64,000 nt of DNA from CAVZZG01 sp963779685 (GTDB lineage: Bacteria > Actinomycetota > Thermoleophilia > Gaiellales > F1-60-MAGs149), in assembly GCA_963779685.1 (NCBI GenBank), contig CAVZZG010000003.1:62001-126000 (forward strand). The letters are read 5' to 3'. Positions 44,371 through 52,819 of this stretch are shown piece after piece (the stretch's first letter is position 1; each line of letters starts with the position of its first letter). The notes beneath the pieces are model-generated. The model was given only the letters and a program-made list of their open reading frames with translations, was not told where the DNA came from and searched no databases. A program made the position numbers and the translations under genes.

Positions 44371-44463
44371 GACTCCCTGATGATCCGCCCGCCCGGCCAC
44401 GGAACCGATGCCCTCGGTGGGTGAGCCGTGGGGGACTTGCGGGGGATATCGGCCGCGGCGTAC

Positions 44464-44735
44464 GTCCAAGTGCACGAGGCGCGTCGTCCAAGTGGACGGC
44501 CTGCGCGACGAGTGGCGGTGCCAAGGAGCTGCGCCGGCGGCGTCCGGCTCTGCGAGCCGGCTGGCGACGCCTCGCCGAGCTCTCCGTCGGAGCGCTCGGC
44601 CTCGCCAGGGGAACGGCGAGCGCAGGTCGAGGTCTCGTGCACTTGGACATGGCGCGTCGTGCACTTGGACGCTTGCCGCGCCACGGCCCGCAGGGAAGGT
44701 CGTCCACTTGGACGGTGCGCGTCGTGCAATTGGAC
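44464..44735. repeat. Three pairs of 12-base motifs at 22-base spacing
   Basis: Six copies of GTSCAMTTGGAC or its reverse complement: 44464-44475 and 44486-44497 (minus orientation), 44637-44648 and 44659-44670, 44702-44713 and 44724-44735 (plus orientation). In each pair starts are exactly 22 bases apart, i.e. two helical turns, with a shared GCGCGTC spacer. The last copy abuts the -10 of the EF-G-like gene. This pattern fits cooperative operator sites for a dimeric regulator; the rest of the 409-base gap (44371-44779) is otherwise without a gene. Confidence 0.75.
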
Positions 44736-44741
44736 GCTCGG

Positions 44742-44747
44742 TACAAT
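44742..44747 (+). promoter_or_regulatory. -10 element of the EF-G-like gene
   Basis: TACAAT, 32 bases before the ATG, six bases after the last repeat copy. No -35 at the right distance; the repeats cover that region, as expected if an activator or repressor binds there. Confidence 0.5.
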
Positions 44748-44779
44748 CGCCCCCACGTACCGCCTGTCAAAGGAGCGTC

Positions 44780-46846
44780 ATGGCGCAGGAGCCTGGGAAG
44801 ATCCGCAACGTCGCCGTCCTCGGTCATCGTGGGTCGGGGAAGACGTCCCTCGTGGAGTCGATGCTCTTCGAGGCCGGCGCGACGACGCGGCTCGGCTCGG
44901 TGCCCGACGGCACGACGGTGTCCGATTACGACGACGACGAGAAGCGTCGCTCGATGTCGATTGCATCCACGGTCTGCCATGCGTCGTGGGAGGGGCGCCG
45001 GATCAACCTCATCGACACGCCCGGCGACCCGTCGTTCCAGGGGGAGGCGCTGGCGGCGTTGGGCGTGGTGGAGGGGGCGATCGTCGAGATCTCCGGGGTG
45101 GCCGGGGTCGAGGTGTCGACGGACCGGCTGTGGCGTCGTGCCGAGGAGCGGCGCCTGCCCCGCCTGGTGCACGTCAACCTGCTCGATCGCGAGCGGGCGG
45201 ACTTCGATGCGGCGGTCGCGTCCCTGAAGAAGCTGTCCGACAAGATCGTCGTGGTGGCGATGCCGATGGGCGTCGAGCAGGGCTACCGGGGCATGATCGA
45301 CCTCGTCCACATGGTCGCGTACCCGGATCCGGGCTCCAAGAAGGAGGGCTCGGGAGAGCCGATCCCGGAGGAGTTCGCGGCCGAGGCGACGCGGCTCCAC
45401 GAGGCCCTGATCGAGATCGTGGCCGAGTCGGCCGACGAGCTGATCGAGAAGTACCTCGAGGGGCAGGAGATCTCGGCCGAGGAGATGGCGTCGGCGCTGA
45501 AGGCGATGGTGGCCCGGGCCGAGGCCTTCCCGGTCACCTGTGGTTCTGCGACCCGCAACTCGGGAACCCACGCACTGCTCGATCTGATCGTCGAGGCGCT
45601 GCCCTCGCCGAAGCGGGCGGGCGGCATGCGGGGTCGCAACGCGGCCGGTGACGAGCTGACGATCGGCCTCGACGACGGCACGGCCGCGTACGTGTTCAAG
45701 ACCATCGCCGATCCGTTTGCGGGAAAGCTCTCGATCTTCCGCGTGATCGCCGGCACCATCACGGGCGATTCGCAGCTCGTCAACCTCCGGACGCGCGGCA
45801 AGGAGCGCATCGGCGGGCTGGTGGACCTGCAGGGTAAGGAGCACGCGACGGTCACGAGCTTCGGGCCCGGCGACATCGGCGCCGTCGCCAAGCTCAAGGA
45901 CGTCACCACCGGCGACCTCCTCCTCGACCGCGAGCGCGATCTCGCGATCGACTCCGTGCCGCTGCCGGCCCCGGTGGTCTCGGTGGCGATCGAGCCCGGC
46001 CGCAAGGGCGAGGAGGAGAAGATGGCCTCGGCCCTGCGGCGGCTCCAGGAGGAGGACCCGACGCTGGTCGTCCACCGCGACGAGCGCACCGGCGAGATGC
46101 TGGTCGAGGGCCTCTCGCAGATGCACATCGAGGTCACGGTCGAGAAGGTGAAACGCCGGTTCGGCGTCGAGGTGATCACGCACCCGCCCCGTGTCCCCTA
46201 CCTCGAGGCCGTGCGCAAGGCCGCGCGCGGCCACGGTCGCCACAAGAAGCAGACCGGTGGCCGCGGCCAGTTCGGCGATTGCCACATCGAGGTCGAGCCG
46301 CTGCCCGCCCACGAGGGCTACCAGTTCATCGACAAGATCGTCGGCGGCGTCATCCCGCAGAGCTTCCGGCCCGCGGTCGACAAGGGCGTGCAGGAGGCGA
46401 TGCAGAAGGGCGACCTGGCCGGGTTCCCGGTGGTGGGCGTCCAGGTGCGCCTCGTCGACGGCTCGTACCACACGGTCGACTCGAGCGAGATGGCCTTCAA
46501 GATCGCCGGCACGATGGCGTTCCGCGATGCCTACCAGAAGGCCGACCCGGTGCTGCTCGAGCCGGTCATGGCCGTCGAGATCTCGGTGCCCGACGAGAAC
46601 GTCGGCGACATCACGGGCGACCTCAACTCGCGGCGGGGACGCCTGCTCGGCATCGAGCCCCGCGGCTCCGCCACCGTGGTGCGGGCCGAGGCACCGATGG
46701 GCGAGATGCTGACGTACTCGCAGACGCTCACGTCGGTTACCGGCGGCCGCGGCGACTACTCGATGAGCTTCCTCCGCTACGAGGAAGTGCCGGCGCACAT
46801 CGCCGGCAAGGTCATGGCCGAGGCCAAGAAGGCGGCCGAGCATTAG
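44780..46846 (+). CDS. fusA2: EF-G-like translational GTPase (EF-G2 type)
   Basis: 688 residues, all five EF-G domains by length. G1 GHRGSGKTS (15-23). G3 reads DTPGD (79-83): the catalytic His of DTPGH is Asp. G4 reads NLLD (133-136) in place of NKxD, losing the Lys. Downstream domains are conserved: GKLSIFRVIAGTI, LSQMHIEVTVEKV, KKQTGGRGQFGDCHI, domain V LEPVMAVEISVPDENVGDITGDLNSRRG. Not the main EF-G; members of this branch are non-essential or ribosome-rescue-like factors. Start ATG with AAAGGAG seven bases upstream. Confidence 0.88.
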   Translation: MAQEPGKIRNVAVLGHRGSGKTSLVESMLFEAGATTRLGSVPDGTTVSDYDDDEKRRSMSIASTVCHASWEGRRINLIDTPGDPSFQGEALAALGVVEGAIVEISGVAGVEVSTDRLWRRAEERRLPRLVHVNLLDRERADFDAAVASLKKLSDKIVVVAMPMGVEQGYRGMIDLVHMVAYPDPGSKKEGSGEPIPEEFAAEATRLHEALIEIVAESADELIEKYLEGQEISAEEMASALKAMVARAEAFPVTCGSATRNSGTHALLDLIVEALPSPKRAGGMRGRNAAGDELTIGLDDGTAAYVFKTIADPFAGKLSIFRVIAGTITGDSQLVNLRTRGKERIGGLVDLQGKEHATVTSFGPGDIGAVAKLKDVTTGDLLLDRERDLAIDSVPLPAPVVSVAIEPGRKGEEEKMASALRRLQEEDPTLVVHRDERTGEMLVEGLSQMHIEVTVEKVKRRFGVEVITHPPRVPYLEAVRKAARGHGRHKKQTGGRGQFGDCHIEVEPLPAHEGYQFIDKIVGGVIPQSFRPAVDKGVQEAMQKGDLAGFPVVGVQVRLVDGSYHTVDSSEMAFKIAGTMAFRDAYQKADPVLLEPVMAVEISVPDENVGDITGDLNSRRGRLLGIEPRGSATVVRAEAPMGEMLTYSQTLTSVTGGRGDYSMSFLRYEEVPAHIAGKVMAEAKKAAEH

Positions 46847-46862
46847 TGTCGCGAGCTCCTCG

Positions 46863-47567
46863 GTGAGGCGCCTCGACCGCCAGTCCGCCATCGTGCGTTG
46901 CGACTGGTGCAAGCGCACACTCCTGCTCGGTGAGAAGGTCGCCGCGTTCCGTGAGGGGAACGAGCTGCGATCGGTGTGTCAGCTCTGCGAGGCCGACGTG
47001 CTCGCGCGCGGCTGGCGCCGCGACGGGTCGCCGATGCCGCCGCCGGCGCCGCGGCCGCGACGCCGTAGCGTGGTCGAGCGGATGTTCCGCCGCGAGGCGC
47101 CCGTCGATCTGCCGGAGGCACCCGAGCGGACGACGGCCCCGGCCCCGGCGTCAGGCGTCGTCCGGCTGACCCCCGAGCCGGAGGAGGTGACCGCAGAGCG
47201 CAGCAGAGCGCGGGACGCGGAGCGCGCCGAGGCCTCGCTGCGCGCCATCACCGCGGGCGTGGAGCTGTTCAATGCCAGCGCCTATCGCCGCACCGTGCAC
47301 GGCATCGCCAAGAGCCTGGGAGCGCCGCGCGTGTCGATCGTGGCCCTGCCCGGGATCCGTCCCGACGTCGTGATCACGATCGTGTGGGAGCTCTCCTGGT
47401 ACCAGTACCGGGTCGATCCCGGTGCCACGCCCGCCGTCCGCCTCGAGGGCCGCGGCGACGATCTCGCCGAGCTCGACCGTCGCTGGCGCGCGTGGAACGG
47501 CGGCCTGACCACGGACGGCCTCCTCCAGGTCACCGATCAGGCCGGGACGCCGACCGCCCAGGCATAG
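46863..47567 (+). CDS. Unknown protein with N-terminal zinc-ribbon-like cysteines
   Basis: 234 residues, GTG start 16 bases after the EF-G-like gene. CDWC and CQLC, about 27 residues apart near the N-terminus, look like a zinc ribbon; a Pro/Arg linker (PPPAPRPRRRS) follows, then a folded C-terminal half about 120-225 (VELFNASAYRRTVHGIAKSLGAP ... VVITIVWELSWYQYRVD). Not recognised. The 3' end overlaps the convergent VOC gene by 31 bases. Confidence 0.7.
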   Translation: MRRLDRQSAIVRCDWCKRTLLLGEKVAAFREGNELRSVCQLCEADVLARGWRRDGSPMPPPAPRPRRRSVVERMFRREAPVDLPEAPERTTAPAPASGVVRLTPEPEEVTAERSRARDAERAEASLRAITAGVELFNASAYRRTVHGIAKSLGAPRVSIVALPGIRPDVVITIVWELSWYQYRVDPGATPAVRLEGRGDDLAELDRRWRAWNGGLTTDGLLQVTDQAGTPTAQA

Positions 47568-47968
47568 CCGTCGAGGTCCTCGACGGTGACCTCCCGCCAT
47601 CCGTGCGGCTTCGTCTCCGGCTCCTGGATGAGGCGGGCCCCGGCCGCGCGCGCCCGCTCGGCCACCTTGTCCGGGTCGATGCCGAACAGGCGGATCTCGG
47701 CGCCGAGCCCGCGCGGCTCGCCGCCCACCAGCCCGCCGTGCCAGGGATGAGCATCGTAGGTATGGTCGGCGTGCAGCATGTACTCGAGGCCCGATACCCG
47801 GAGCACCGCGAAGTCGGCGTCGACGTAGACGACGTCGGCGCCGAGCACGTCTCGATGGAACGCCGCTGAGGGGAACGGGTCCCGGACGAGCAGGTTGAGC
47901 GATGCCGGCGGCATCGACCGGCCGTACTCCGGAGGCGACATCCACGGGCTGCCGTCGCGCTTCTTCAC
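47537..47968 (-). CDS. VOC-family (glyoxalase-like) protein
   Basis: 143 residues. Vicinal-oxygen-chelate fold: SLNLLVRDPFPSAAFHRDVLGADVVYV, ADFAVLRVSGLEYMLHAD, and ARAAGARLIQEPETKPHGWREVTVEDLDGYAWAV in blocks. Metal ligands plausible but not certain. Substrate unknown. Tail-to-tail overlap with the preceding gene. Confidence 0.78.
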   Translation of the reverse strand: MKKRDGSPWMSPPEYGRSMPPASLNLLVRDPFPSAAFHRDVLGADVVYVDADFAVLRVSGLEYMLHADHTYDAHPWHGGLVGGEPRGLGAEIRLFGIDPDKVAERARAAGARLIQEPETKPHGWREVTVEDLDGYAWAVGVPA

Positions 47969-48000
47969 GCTCCGTCAGCCTACACGGTAGACTCGCGCCC

Positions 48001-48222
48001 ATGCGTCTCACCGAGCTCCAGCAGGACCTCGCCGAGCTGCGCGGCGACCTCGCTGCCGAGCTCGAGGCGATCACGCGCCTCGAGTCGGCGACGTTCACCC
48101 TGATCGACGAGGAGGCGCGCGAGGAAGTGCGCCGGATTGCCGACGAGAAGAAGGCGCACGCCGCTGCGCTGCTGCGCCAGATCGCCCGACTCGACCCGAA
48201 GTTCGCCGAGCGGCTGAAGTAA
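48001..48222 (+). CDS. Small helical protein, ferritin-like resemblance
   Basis: 73 residues, two charged helices. The C-terminal EEVRRIADEKKAHAAALLRQ with ARLDPKFAERLK resembles the C-terminal helix of encapsulated-ferritin-like proteins (DEEKEHA...), but the Glu that would pair with His is Lys, so metal binding is doubtful. Could be a coiled-coil adaptor. ATG start after GTAGACTCGCGCCC; no strong Shine-Dalgarno. Convergent with hutF, four bases apart. Confidence 0.55.
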   Translation: MRLTELQQDLAELRGDLAAELEAITRLESATFTLIDEEAREEVRRIADEKKAHAAALLRQIARLDPKFAERLK

Positions 48223-48226
48223 GGGC

Positions 48227-49528
48227 CTAGCGGCCGGCCACCCAGGTGCGGGTGACGAGGCCGGCGGATCCGGCCAGCGCGATGGCCGCAACCAGGTGCT
48301 CGTCGGGCGTGCCGGCGATCTCCGGGTTGTCGAGGTCGAGCGCGAGCAGGTCGGCAGGCGCCCCGGCCTCGATACCGGGAGCGGGCAGGCCGAGCGATCG
48401 CGCGCCCCGCTCCCAGCCGCACGACAGCAGATACGGCGCCGGCCCGGTGTCCCCCTCCGCCACCAGCACGTTGCGGCGGAGGGCCGTGCGGCGTGCGATC
48501 GCCTCCAGCTCGCGCAACTCGCCGAGCGGGTCGATGATCGTGTTGGAGTCGGATCCGATGCAGACGTCGACGCCGGCCGCGAACAGCCGCCTGACCGGCG
48601 CGTAGCCGTCGCCCAGATTGGCCTCCGTCGTCGGGCAGACGCAGACCGACGCGCCGCGTGCCGCCAGCAGTGCGATCTCGGCGTCGTCGCAGTGCGTGCC
48701 GTGGATGATCGTCGTCCCGGCGCCGAGCGCGCCGACGCGGTCGATCAGCTCCGCCGGCCGGCAGCCGTGCTCGGCCAGGCACTCCTCGATCTCCCGCGGC
48801 TGCTCGTCGGCGTGGATGTGCAGCACGAGGCCGTGCTGGGCGCAGTACGCCGCGATCTGCTCGAGCCACCCGGCCGAGACGGCGCGGACCGAGTGAGGTG
48901 CAGCACCGACCGAGACGAGCGGGTGGCTCTCGGCCCAGGCGCAGAGGCCCTCCAGGCGGCCGAGGTAGGCGGCGGCGGTGGCGTCGCAGAACCGCCGTTG
49001 CCCCTCGCTCGGCGCGACGCCGTCCCCGCCGCGCTCGTACGCCGCGAGCAGCAGCACGATCCGCAGCCCGACCTCCTCGGCGGCCGACGCGCACGCCTCG
49101 GCCAGCGCGTTGGGCCGCTCGTAGGGCGTGCCGTCGGGCTGGTGATGGACGTAGTGGAACTCGCCCACGGTCGTGTACCCGGCGCGGCGCATGTGCTCGT
49201 AGCAGCGCCGCGCGACGTCGAACATCCGATCGGGATCCTGGGCGGCGGCGCCGGCGTACATCGCCTCCCTCCATGTCCAGAAGTCGTCCTCGGGCCGGTC
49301 GGCCGACACGCGCTCCACGATGCCGCGCAGGTCGCGCTGGAAGGCGTGGGAGTGGCAGTTCACGAACCCGGGCACGAGCGCCGTGCGCCCGAGCCGGATC
49401 GCGTCGGCCGGCGCGTGGGTGCTGTCCACGAGCCCGTCGATGGTGCCGCTGTCGGGATCGATCATCACCGCCAGGCCGCGGTGCACGCCGGTCTGGTCGA
49501 TGACGGCCTCCGGGACGAGCACCGTCAT
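48227..49528 (-). CDS. hutF: Formimidoylglutamate deiminase HutF
   Basis: 433-residue amidohydrolase converting N-formimino-glutamate to N-formyl-glutamate in histidine breakdown. Metal site: FVNCHSHAFQ (H-x-H), LHIHADEQ, IIHGTHCDD and CIGSDSN. The preceding gene is hutU, so the HutF branch (needing HutG) rather than the direct glutamate formiminotransferase route is used. ATG overlaps the hutU stop. Confidence 0.9.
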   Translation of the reverse strand: MTVLVPEAVIDQTGVHRGLAVMIDPDSGTIDGLVDSTHAPADAIRLGRTALVPGFVNCHSHAFQRDLRGIVERVSADRPEDDFWTWREAMYAGAAAQDPDRMFDVARRCYEHMRRAGYTTVGEFHYVHHQPDGTPYERPNALAEACASAAEEVGLRIVLLLAAYERGGDGVAPSEGQRRFCDATAAAYLGRLEGLCAWAESHPLVSVGAAPHSVRAVSAGWLEQIAAYCAQHGLVLHIHADEQPREIEECLAEHGCRPAELIDRVGALGAGTTIIHGTHCDDAEIALLAARGASVCVCPTTEANLGDGYAPVRRLFAAGVDVCIGSDSNTIIDPLGELRELEAIARRTALRRNVLVAEGDTGPAPYLLSCGWERGARSLGLPAPGIEAGAPADLLALDLDNPEIAGTPDEHLVAAIALAGSAGLVTRTWVAGR

Positions 49529-51187
49529 CAGGTCGTCAGCCCCGGCAGGTCGAGGCCCGTCGCGCGGGCGTGGTCGAGTGCCTCCTCGTAGCCGGCGTGG
49601 GCGTGGCGCATGACCCCCGTACCGGGATCGTTCGTGAGCACGCGCGAGACGCGCAGCGCACCGTCGTCCGTGCCGTCCGCCACGCACTGGGCGCCGGAGT
49701 GGATCGAGCGGCCGATGCCGACGCCGCCGCCGTGGTGGAGCGCTACCCACGCGGCGCCGGACGCGACGTTCAGCATCGCGTTCAGCAGCGGCCAGTCGGC
49801 GATCGCGTCGGAGCCGTCCCGCATCGCCTCCGTCTCGCGGTAGGGCGACGCGACGGAGCCGGAGTCGAGGTGGTCGCGGCCGATCACGATCGGTGCCGAT
49901 ACCTCGCCGGAGCGCACGAGCTCGTTGAACCGGAGCCCGGCACGGTGCCGGTCGCCGTAGCCGATCCAGCAGATCCGGGCCGGCAGGCCCTGGAAGGCGA
50001 TCCGCTGGCGCGCCTGCACCATCCAGCGCTGGAGCTTGGCGTTGTCGGGGAACAGCTCGGCGATGGCGGCGTCGGTGGCGGCGATGTCGTCCGGGTTGCC
50101 GGACAGCGCAGCCCAGCGGAACGGGCCGATGCCGCGGCAGAACAGGGGGCGAACGTAGGCCGGCACGAACCCCGGGTAGGCGAAGGCCCGGTCGTACCCG
50201 GCGGCCTTCGCCTCGGTGCGCAGGTTGTTGCCGTAGTCGACGACGATCGAGCCACGGTCCTGGAACCCGACCATCGACTCGACCTGGCGCGCCATCGAGG
50301 CCCGCGCCCGCTGGATGTAGCCGGTGGGATCGCTCTCGCGCAGCTCGGCGGCGTCGTCGAGCGCGTAGCCGGCCGGGATGTAGCCGACCAGGGGGTCGTG
50401 GGCCGCGGTCTGGTCGGTGACGATGTCGGGGACGAGGCCGCGGCGCGCGATCTCGGCATGCAGGTCGACGGCGTTCATGACGAGGCCGATCGACCGGCCC
50501 TCTCCGGCGTCCAGCGCCTCCTGCGCCTCGCGCAGCGCCGTGTCGAGATCCGGGGCCACGAGATCGAGGTAGCGGGTCTCGACACGGCGCACGAGCCGAT
50601 GGGGGTCGACGTCGGCGATCAGGCACACGCCGTCCAGCATTGCCACCGCCAGCGGCTGGGCGCCGCCCATGCCGCCGCAGCCGGCGGTGACCACGAGTCT
50701 GCCGGCGAGCGAACCGCCGAAGTGGCGGTCGGCGATCGCCGCGAACGTCTCGTAGGTGCCCTGCACGATGCCCTGGGTGCCGATGTAGATCCAGCTGCCG
50801 GCCGTCATCTGCCCGTACATCGTCAGACCCATCGCCTCCAGGCGGCGGAACTCGTCCCACGTCGCCCAGTCGGGGACGAGGTTGGAGTTGGCGATCAGCA
50901 CGCGCGGCGCCATCTCGTGCGTCCGGAACACCGCCGCCGGCCGGCCCGACTGCACGAGCAGGGTCTCGTCGTTCTCGAGGCGCAGGAGCGTGGCGACGAT
51001 GCGGTGGTAGTCGTCCCAGGTGCGAGCGGCCTTGCCCGTCCCGCCGTAGACGACGAGGTTCGCGGGGTCCTCGGCGACGTCGGGGTCGAGGTTGTTCTCG
51101 AGCATCCGGAGCGCCGCCTCCTGGAGCCAGCCCCGGCACCGGAGGTCCAGTCCCTCGGGCGGCTCGGATCACGGGCGCATCAGTCAT
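49528..51187 (-). CDS. hutU: Urocanate hydratase (one-base frameshift near 5' end)
   Basis: NAD-dependent hydration of urocanate to imidazolone propionate. Main frame from 51105: MLENNLDPDVAEDPANLVVYGGTGKAARTW, YIGTQGIVQGTYETF, NAD-binding GCGGMGGAQPLA, FCRGIGPFRWAALSG, HHGGGVGIGRSIHSG, all family marks. The natural start is ATG at 51187 (MTDAPVIRAARGTG), one base out of phase; deleting one G of GG at 51144-51145 yields RGTGLRCRGWLQEAALRM and a 552-residue protein, the family length. Divergent from tRNA-Gly. Confidence 0.92.
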
Positions 51188-51232
51188 GCAGGGATCATGA
51201 CGGAACGCGGCCCGTGGTAGCATTGGGCGCAC

Positions 51233-51306
51233 GCGGATGTAGCTCAGTTGGCTAGAGCGTCGCCTTGCCATGGCGAAGGTCGAGGGTTCGAGCCCCTTCA
51301 TCCGCT
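51233..51306 (+). tRNA. tRNA-Gly (anticodon GCC)
   Basis: Cloverleaf: acceptor GCGGATG/CATCCGC, D arm GCTC...GAGC, anticodon arm TCGCC-TTGCCAT-GGCGA (GCC), T arm GAGGG-TTCGAGC-CCCTT, discriminator T. TAGCAT at 51218-51223 is a likely -10. CCA not encoded. Confidence 0.95.
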
Positions 51307-51355
51307 TCGTAGAGCTTCTAAGCTCCGTCACAGAAATGCCGGGTAGGCTGGGGTC

Positions 51356-51652
51356 GTGAGCCAACGAAAGCAGCCCGGCGGCGCGAGCCAGCGAAAGCAG
51401 ACGGCCGCGGTCGCGCAGGCGAAGGCGTGGGCGCTGAGAACGAAGGTCGTCATCGCGGTGATCGCGGGCGGCGTCTTCGTCGGCGCTGCGCTGGCCGTCC
51501 CGAACACCGCCCGCGGGCACACCAAGCGGCCCACCCGCCCGCTGTCGGCACCGGCCGACTTCATCCAGGTCCTGAAGTCGGACGTCGCGTCGGCCGACGC
51601 GAGGGTCCTACCGGCGGCAGCCGTCGCCACGCCGTCCAGCAGCACCTCCTGA
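51356..51652 (+). CDS. Small membrane-anchored protein before the ferric-reductase-like gene
   Basis: 98 residues, GTG start. Basic cytosolic N-terminus with a short direct repeat (SQRKQPGGA SQRKQTAAV), one helix VVIAVIAGGVFVGAALAVP, and an exported Thr/Pro/Ala-rich tail. Four bases before the next gene; possibly its partner. Not recognised. Confidence 0.6.
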   Translation: MSQRKQPGGASQRKQTAAVAQAKAWALRTKVVIAVIAGGVFVGAALAVPNTARGHTKRPTRPLSAPADFIQVLKSDVASADARVLPAAAVATPSSSTS

Positions 51653-51656
51653 CGCG

Positions 51657-52607
51657 ATGCACCTGACGCACAGTTCGCTCGACTGGTACGCCGCGCGCGC
51701 AGCCGGCATCGCCGCCTGGGCCGTGCTCACCGCCGTCGTCGCATTCGGCCTCGCGCTCGCCGGCCGCGCCAACCGCCCCAACCAGCCTCGCGTCGCCGTC
51801 GCCGACGTCCACCGCTTCGGCGGCATCCTGGCAGCCCTGTTCGTGGTCGTGCACATCGCGACCATCGCGATCGACTCGTGGCTGCCGTTCTCGCTCTCCG
51901 AGCTCGTGATCCCCTTCACATCACGCTACCGGCCGCTGTTCACCGGCGTCGGGATCATCGCCGCCGAGCTGATGCTCGCCGTCGGTATCTCGAACCGCCT
52001 GCGCCGCACCATCCCGTACCCGATCTGGCGTCGCATGCACTACCTGACCCTGGTGGTCTGGCTGCTCGCCACGATCCACCTGCTCGGCACCGGCACCGAC
52101 CGCGCAGCGACCTGGCTCTTCGTCCCGGTGGCCGCTGCGACGGGATCCATCGTGGCCCTGTTCGCCTGGCGCATCCGGCTGGCCCGGCCCGTCGTCGCCG
52201 CGCTCGGCCTCGCCACCATGGCGGCGATCGCCGGCATCGCCCTCGGCCCGCTCAAGCCTGCCAGCCACGAGTGGAACGCGCGCGTCTTCAAGGACGACCT
52301 GAGCGGCAAGATCGTCGTCCGCAACGGCGCCTCGCGCGCGATCGTCTCGATGGCAGGCTCGGGTACGGGCAAGCAGCGGGTACTCGTCCGAGCCGACCTC
52401 CTGGTCGATCCCGACAAGCTCGCCGCGACCGCGCTCCAGGTCGAGTACCTGCCCAGCGGCGCGATCTGCACCGGTCAGGTCGACCAGGTCGGACAGACGT
52501 CCTTCTCCGGTTCCTGCACCATCGCGCCCGGCGACGTCCGCCACATCTCGGCCACCTGGGACCTCATCGACAAGGGCAAGCTCGCCGGGACGGTCTCCAG
52601 CAGCTAG
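51657..52607 (+). CDS. Ferric-reductase-like transmembrane cytochrome
   Basis: 316 residues. Five or six helices with heme-type His (LTHSSLDWYAARAAG, DVHRFGGILAALFVVVHIATIAID, WRRMHYLTLVVWLLATIHLLGTG), as in YedZ/ferric reductase domains. The last about 110 residues are an exported beta-rich domain (WNARVFKDDLSGKIVV ... CTGQVDQVGQTSFSGSCTI) with two Cys. Probably a heme b electron carrier at the membrane. Its TAG stop is the first triplet of repeat copy B. Confidence 0.8.
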   Translation: MHLTHSSLDWYAARAAGIAAWAVLTAVVAFGLALAGRANRPNQPRVAVADVHRFGGILAALFVVVHIATIAIDSWLPFSLSELVIPFTSRYRPLFTGVGIIAAELMLAVGISNRLRRTIPYPIWRRMHYLTLVVWLLATIHLLGTGTDRAATWLFVPVAAATGSIVALFAWRIRLARPVVAALGLATMAAIAGIALGPLKPASHEWNARVFKDDLSGKIVVRNGASRAIVSMAGSGTGKQRVLVRADLLVDPDKLAATALQVEYLPSGAICTGQVDQVGQTSFSGSCTIAPGDVRHISATWDLIDKGKLAGTVSSS

Positions 52608-52742
52608 TGTCCGAGTCGGAAGTTCGCCGGCATTCCCGGTGCTGCGGAGCGGCGCCTGGAACCCACCGGCAAAGCCGGTGGGCTTCGTCGCGGGCCCTCG
52701 GACAGGCCACCAGCCTGCCTCTCGGGCCTGCTTCTTGCCAGG
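52605..52742 (+). repeat. Hairpin-rich repeat element, copy B
   Basis: 52605-52658 matches copy A (minus strand 34019-33965) with one indel; begins TAGTGTCCGAGTCGGAAG, where TAG is the stop of the ferric-reductase-like gene, exactly as copy A does for response regulator 2. A perfect hairpin 52662-52682 (CCCACCGGC-AAA-GCCGGTGGG) follows, then 52690-52742, 53 of 54 alike to copy A. No second terminal repeat is seen here. 52743-52819 holds GTGCAACTTGGACGC near 52755, resembling the 12-base motif upstream of the EF-G-like gene. Confidence 0.72.
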
Positions 52743-52819
52743 CGCTCGCGAGCCGTGCAACTTGGACGCGGGATGCCTTGTCGAGGCGTCGCCAGCGGTC
52801 GTGCCCTGGCTGCCGGACG

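Noticed and set aside
44464..44735. Possible CRISPR array
   Set aside because: Only 12-base motifs, spacing within pairs fixed at 22 with a common spacer and irregular between pairs, both orientations, no cas genes.
43295..46918. 1207-residue minus-strand frame antisense to the EF-G-like gene
   Set aside because: Low-complexity His/Arg/Leu product; the plus strand holds a full translational GTPase.
49570..51255. 561-residue plus-strand frame antisense to hutU
   Set aside because: Val/Arg/His-rich with no motif; hutU on the minus strand is certain.
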